Positions 60,572 through 64,000 of a DNA stretch of 64,000 nt are shown one piece after another. Each line of letters begins with the position of its first letter. Positions within the stretch are counted from its first letter, which is position 1. The notes beneath the pieces are model-generated. The model ran no database searches and was not told where the DNA came from. It worked only from the letters and a program-made list of their open reading frames with translations. A program made the position numbers and the translations under genes. Source of the DNA: DASXHD01 sp038239005. Lineage in GTDB: Bacteria; Myxococcota_A; Polyangia; Polyangiales; Polyangiaceae. The DNA lies in the NCBI GenBank assembly GCA_038239005.1, contig JBBSFE010000017.1, forward strand, positions 4,900 to 68,899, given 5' to 3'.

Positions 60572-61102
60572 ATGAAAAAGGCAGTCATCGGTATCGCGCG
60601 CACGCAGGCTCAGGCTGAGCTGATCGCGAACCGCCTCCACGAAGCTGGCTTCACGACGAACGACATCTCGGTCCTTTTTCCGGACAAGCGCAACACGCAG
60701 GACTTCGCGCACGAGCAAAATACGAAAGCGCCCGAAGGCGCGATCGCGGGCGTGGGTGCAGGTGGTCTTCTCGGCGGCACGCTCGGTTTGCTCGCTGGCA
60801 TCGGTGCCCTCGCGATTCCGGGTGTAGGCCCGCTGATTGCGGCCGGTCCGATCATGGCGGCGCTGAGCGGTGCAGCCGCAGGCGCGAGCGTCGGCGGCCT
60901 CGCGGGCGCGCTCGTCGGTATGGGCATCCCCGAGATCGAAGCGAAAGCTTACGAAGGCAAGCTTCGCGACGGGAACATTCTCATCTCGGTTCACACCGAT
61001 GATGCGGCCCAGCGCAACGTCGCTCTCGACATCTTCAAGGAGATGCACGTGAAAGACGCAACGACGAAGTCCGAAGCAACCGTCCCGCGTAACGAGCGCT
61101 AG
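60572..61102 (+). CDS. YflT/general-stress-17M-like protein with Gly-rich membrane hairpin
   Basis: 176 residues with an AGAAGG ribosome-binding site. The N-terminal 50 residues ('AVIGIARTQAQAELIANRLHEAGF', split) resemble the heat-induced YflT/GSP17M domain. Then a Gly/Ala-rich hydrophobic stretch (about 55-125, 'GVGAGGLLGGTLGLLAGIGALAIPGVGPL') like glycine-zipper segments, and a C-terminal 'LRDGNILISVHTDDAAQ' that repeats the ferredoxin-like fold. Stress-related by family and position after catalase, hemerythrin and BON genes. Confidence 0.8.
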   Translation: MKKAVIGIARTQAQAELIANRLHEAGFTTNDISVLFPDKRNTQDFAHEQNTKAPEGAIAGVGAGGLLGGTLGLLAGIGALAIPGVGPLIAAGPIMAALSGAAAGASVGGLAGALVGMGIPEIEAKAYEGKLRDGNILISVHTDDAAQRNVALDIFKEMHVKDATTKSEATVPRNER

Positions 61103-61111
61103 AGACGCGTC

Positions 61112-61807
61112 ATGCCGTCGCTTCGTTTGTTTCGTGCGGGCGAGCTTCCTCGAATCACCCAAGAGATCGGTGCAGTGCTCGGACAGAAGAGCTACCCGTG
61201 CATCGCCGCGTTGCGGTCGTTTCATCGAAACGACTACGTGATGGGCGTGTACGGCGGATTCGGTACCGGTCGCGACTGGTCGGATCTCCGCACCGATCTC
61301 GTGTGGTTCTTGGAAGAACAGCGACGTTCAGGCTCGCCCTACTCGACAATGTGGGCGATCTATCCGAATGCGCCCGTCGAAGACGAAGACGACTTCGAAG
61401 ACAGCATGTGGTCCGAGCTCTCGCACCTCACATCAGCGGAGGCGCGAGACTCGGACTGGCGTGGGGCCACGAGCGACCCGACCTCGCGCGACTTTTCGTT
61501 TCGCATCGAAGGCTCGGCGCTCTTCGTCGTTGGGTTGCACCCGCGTGCCTCGCGCATCGCGCGGCGCTTTCCGTGGACGGCGATGATCTTCAACGCGTTC
61601 GACCAATTCGAGCGCATCGAGGCCGAGGGAGCGTACGAGCGAATGGTCGCGACCAACCGCAAGCGCGACCACGCATTGCAGGGTGACGCGAACCCCATGT
61701 GCGTCGCGCACGGCGATGCGTGGGAGACGATCCAGTTCTCGGGCCGCGCGAACTCGCCCGATTGGCAGTGCCCGTTTCGTTTCATGGCTGAGTCGGAGAA
61801 GCATTGA
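61112..61807 (+). CDS. YqcI/YcgG family protein (possible haem N-oxygenase)
   Basis: 231 residues. 'SYPCIAALRSFHRNDYVMGVY' (split at the conserved Pro-Cys), 'DLRTDLVWFLEE', 'SALFVVGLHPRASRIARRFPW' and 'NPMCVAHGDAWETIQFSGR' follow the YqcI/YcgG family. Some members have been reported as haem-dependent enzymes that N-hydroxylate amino or guanidino groups (argolaphos and guanitoxin pathways); this is from memory and not proof of function here. The stop overlaps the DUF1989 start (TTGA). Confidence 0.8.
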   Translation: MPSLRLFRAGELPRITQEIGAVLGQKSYPCIAALRSFHRNDYVMGVYGGFGTGRDWSDLRTDLVWFLEEQRRSGSPYSTMWAIYPNAPVEDEDDFEDSMWSELSHLTSAEARDSDWRGATSDPTSRDFSFRIEGSALFVVGLHPRASRIARRFPWTAMIFNAFDQFERIEAEGAYERMVATNRKRDHALQGDANPMCVAHGDAWETIQFSGRANSPDWQCPFRFMAESEKH

Positions 61808-63528
61808 CGCGCGTGAGCGTGCCGGCGCAGCACGGCACCGCGTTCGTCCTGCGAAAGGGCGACGTCCTCACGGTCATCGACATAGAAGGCGGCCAGGTCG
61901 CAGATCTATTTTGTTTCGATCGGAAAGATCTCGATCCGCTCTCGTCGGGTCGCTCGATCGACTACTGCGAGACCATCGCATTCACGACGGAGCACACGCT
62001 CTATTCGAACGCCGGAAATCCGCTGCTTCGCATCGTCGAAGATACGTGCAAAGTGCACGATTTCTTGGTGACGCCTTGTAGCTTGCAGATGTTTCAGATG
62101 ATGAGCGAGTCGGATGCCTACCATCCGAGTTGCCTCGAGAACCTCGTCGCGAGCTTCGCGCCGTTTGGCATCGGCGCCGACCGTGTCACCACGACGTTCA
62201 ACGCGTTCATGAACGTGCCGGTCGATGCTCACGGAAAGATTCGCGTCGACACGCCATGGTCGAAGGCAGGCGACCATATCGCGTTCGAAGCCATGCGCGA
62301 CGTCATCGTCGGCTTGACCGCGTGCGCCGACGAAGGCTCGAACGGCGGACGCTGCAAGCCGATCGCGTACGAGATCGCGCGCACGCCTGCCTCCGCCGAA
62401 GCCGAGCTCGAAGACGCCAATCGCGCGTTCCACGACGGCTACCAAGCCACACGTCGCGACGAGACGCTCGCGCCCCTCTTCGTGCTCATCGGAGACGAGC
62501 TCACCGTGGTGCGCGGCGGGCGCCGATCCGTGTACGCGGTCATCCCGCAAGCGTTTCACACGATCAAGGCGGTCGCGCACGTCGCGATTGCAGCGACGCT
62601 CGGTCGTGAGGCCTCCGATGCAACGCGCCTTCGCATGCTTCGGACACGTATCGCGATGGCAACGGCAGATGTGAGCAAGGAGGCCATGAACGACATGGTT
62701 CGGGTCCTCGCGGATGCGGAACGTCCAGGTGCGATGCGCGACGTCGGTGATGGCATGCTGCGGCTCACAAGGCACGCGACGCGCATTCAGCTCGCCGCGC
62801 TCGACGCGAAAGTGTCCGACGTCCTCCAAGACTTCGATGCGGAAGAACGACGCAGGCTCGAGGTCGTCGTTGCCGGCGATCACCAAGCGCGCCGTCGCAA
62901 CCTCGGCATGCAGTACTTCGCACGCCGCCTTGGTGAGGAGGAAGGCGCCGACGAACGCGTCGTCGGCGTCAACTCGACGGGAGACGCTTCGTGTTTCCTC
63001 ACTGCGGACGCGGCGCGGCTCACGTCGGGGCTCGCCGATTTCGTGCAGCCCGTCATGGACGCGAAGATCCCCGACGATTGCCTGAGGTGCCGACTCACGC
63101 ACTACTCGGGGCGCGGAGAGTGCGTGGACGAGCTCGCGCGCTGCGCCGGCGATGCGGACTGCGTCGCCGTCCGAGCCTGTCTCAACGGTTGCAACACGGA
63201 CGATTGCAGGGGGACGTGCGTGGACGAGGCGGGGCCAGGGGTGGCTCTCTATTTTGCGCGGCAGCGCTGCTGGTGCGACGCGTGCGCCGTCCAGTGCGCG
63301 AGCGAGTCCGTCTGTCAGACGCTGTCCGCCCTTCAAGCACACCGGGCGACTGCCGTCGGTATGGGGGATGCCGGGACGCCAGGACCCGATGCGTCCAGCC
63401 GCTCCGCTCCTAATTCCGGCTGCGCGGTGACACGCGAAGCCTCGGGCGAATCCGTGCGGTTCGTCTCCTTCGGTCTCGCGGCCCTCGCCCGCGTCGTTCG
63501 CATCCGCCGTCGCAGAATTCGCCGCTAG
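61804..63528 (+). CDS. DUF1989 protein with a cysteine-rich, MYXO-CTERM-like C-terminus
   Basis: 574 residues from a TTG at 61804 (GTG at 61813 possible). Residues 1-200 are a clear DUF1989 domain: 'DYCETIAFTTEHTLYSNAGN', 'RIVEDTCKVHDFLVTPCSLQMF', 'TTTFNAFMNVPVDAHGKIRV', 'GLTACADEGSNGGRCKPI'. DUF1989 includes urea-carboxylase-associated proteins and carboxyguanidine deiminase subunits. Residues 200-400 are unassigned. Residues 426-505 hold about 14 cysteines, and the end ('NSGCAVTREASGES', a hydrophobic stretch, then RIRRRRIRR) looks like a MYXO-CTERM sorting tail. No signal peptide is present at the N-terminus, which conflicts with such a tail and suggests a gene fusion. Confidence 0.78.
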   Translation: MTRVSVPAQHGTAFVLRKGDVLTVIDIEGGQVADLFCFDRKDLDPLSSGRSIDYCETIAFTTEHTLYSNAGNPLLRIVEDTCKVHDFLVTPCSLQMFQMMSESDAYHPSCLENLVASFAPFGIGADRVTTTFNAFMNVPVDAHGKIRVDTPWSKAGDHIAFEAMRDVIVGLTACADEGSNGGRCKPIAYEIARTPASAEAELEDANRAFHDGYQATRRDETLAPLFVLIGDELTVVRGGRRSVYAVIPQAFHTIKAVAHVAIAATLGREASDATRLRMLRTRIAMATADVSKEAMNDMVRVLADAERPGAMRDVGDGMLRLTRHATRIQLAALDAKVSDVLQDFDAEERRRLEVVVAGDHQARRRNLGMQYFARRLGEEEGADERVVGVNSTGDASCFLTADAARLTSGLADFVQPVMDAKIPDDCLRCRLTHYSGRGECVDELARCAGDADCVAVRACLNGCNTDDCRGTCVDEAGPGVALYFARQRCWCDACAVQCASESVCQTLSALQAHRATAVGMGDAGTPGPDASSRSAPNSGCAVTREASGESVRFVSFGLAALARVVRIRRRRIRR

Positions 63529-63622
63529 GCCGGATCCTTCGCGCGGACCGCGGGCTGCTCCTCTGTTCAGAGCAGTGCGCCCGAGTTGTGTTGTCCGCTG
63601 GGGATGCGCTACGCGCCCCCCC

Positions 63623-64000
63623 ATGGCGAAAGACAAGCGAGCTGGCCGCGACATCAAGACCCTGCGTCCGGTCGAGGTCGTCACCGGCTTTCACCGGCTC
63701 TCGGAGGGCAGCGCGCTCTATCGCGTGGGAGGCACGGTGGTCCTCGTGACGGCCTCTGTCGAAGAATCCGTGCCGGATTTCATGAAGGGTAAGGGCAAGG
63801 GCTGGGTCACCGCGGAGTACCAGATGCATCCGCGTGCCAATCCGAAGCGCCGCGAGAACCGCGATGGACGCGACAAGCCGCTCTCGGGCCGCTCGCGCGA
63901 GATCCAGAGGCTCATCGGTCGGTCGCTCCGCGCGGCCATCGATCTCGACAAGCTCGGCGAACGGAGCGTGCACATCGATTGTGACGTCCTCGAAGCCGAC
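63623..64000 (+). CDS. rph: RNase PH (5' part, runs off the window)
   Basis: The ATG at 63623 opens 126 codons to the window edge. It reads 'MAKDKRAGRDIKTLRPVEVV', 'GTVVLVTASVEESVPDF', 'KGKGKGWVTAEYQMHPRA' and 'RSREIQRLIGRSLRAAID', then 'HIDCDVLEAD', matching ribonuclease PH almost motif by motif. RNase PH trims tRNA 3' ends with phosphate. The full enzyme is about 240 residues, so roughly half is present. Upstream 63529-63622 shows no clear promoter. Confidence 0.95.
   Translation, partial: MAKDKRAGRDIKTLRPVEVVTGFHRLSEGSALYRVGGTVVLVTASVEESVPDFMKGKGKGWVTAEYQMHPRANPKRRENRDGRDKPLSGRSREIQRLIGRSLRAAIDLDKLGERSVHIDCDVLEAD

Noticed and set aside
61906..63684. A 592-codon minus-strand frame opposite the DUF1989 gene
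   Set aside because: It is Arg/Ala-rich with no recognisable motif, whereas the plus strand shows a clear DUF1989 domain.
1..64000. tRNA, rRNA, CRISPR or transposase genes
   Set aside because: I looked for cloverleaf-like arms, spaced identical repeats and transposase motifs and saw none; small non-coding RNAs cannot be excluded by eye.

Overview
The window comes from a very GC-rich genome that is most likely a myxobacterium (phylum Myxococcota, Polyangia-like). This is an inference from gene content: about twenty predicted lipoproteins with short signal peptides followed by Asp/Gly/Ala-rich linkers, cysteine-rich repeat proteins (NCGxCG repeats), an IgGFc-binding-type lipoprotein, glycine-rich surface lipoproteins and a MYXO-CTERM-like tail. 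Genes are packed on both strands, often with 4-base start/stop overlaps. I saw no rRNA, tRNA, CRISPR array, insertion sequence or prophage.

Layout. 0-5.2 kb: a partial lipoprotein gene, a DUF559 endonuclease-like gene whose 3' end is repeated 1.4 kb downstream, a SHELVES-motif lipoprotein between the two copies, and two hypothetical genes, one with an apparent frameshift at its start. 5.2-8.9 kb: a membrane histidine kinase, a degenerate stretch of broken gene pieces, and an intact PIN/ribbon-helix-helix toxin-antitoxin pair. 9-16.5 kb: a RibD/DHFR-like protein, then a tightly overlapping operon of cytochrome c, a Mpo1-like/sugar-lactone-oxidase fusion, an amine-oxidase-like flavoprotein, an MMPL transporter and an O-methyltransferase, which looks like a lipid-tailoring and export system. 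16.5-23.6 kb: a secreted carbohydrate-binding/TIM-barrel-like lipoprotein and a four-gene overlapping operon built around a secreted M19-type peptidase with three surface or barrel-like proteins. 23.6-31.9 kb: a GFA protein, methyltransferases, a beta-helix lipoprotein, a cupin, and a second candidate system made of a glycosyltransferase, a radical SAM-SPASM enzyme, a small Thr/Ala-repeat lipoprotein and a ferritin-like diiron protein.

31.8-43.7 kb: glycine-rich and IgGFc-type surface lipoproteins mixed with metabolic and stress genes (dienelactone hydrolase, acyl-ACP desaturase, Hsp20, DUF4336-like). 43.7-51 kb: glutathione transferase, response regulator, a MarR regulator with a palindromic site just upstream and a translationally coupled hydrolase-like lipoprotein, two adjacent cysteine-repeat lipoproteins, and nicotinamide phosphoribosyltransferase. 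51-54.2 kb: an operon of ECF sigma factor, membrane anti-sigma factor with exported cysteines, and a lipoprotein carrying two DsbA domains. 54.2-61.1 kb: HAD phosphatase, AI-2E-type permease, then a stress cluster (large catalase, DUF1328, hemerythrin, BON lipoprotein, YflT-like protein). 61.1-64 kb: a YqcI/YcgG protein overlapping a DUF1989 protein that ends, oddly, in a cysteine-rich MYXO-CTERM-like tail, then the 5' part of RNase PH.

Functions were assigned by reading motifs only. Family names are firm where catalytic motifs are quoted; pathway ideas are inference.
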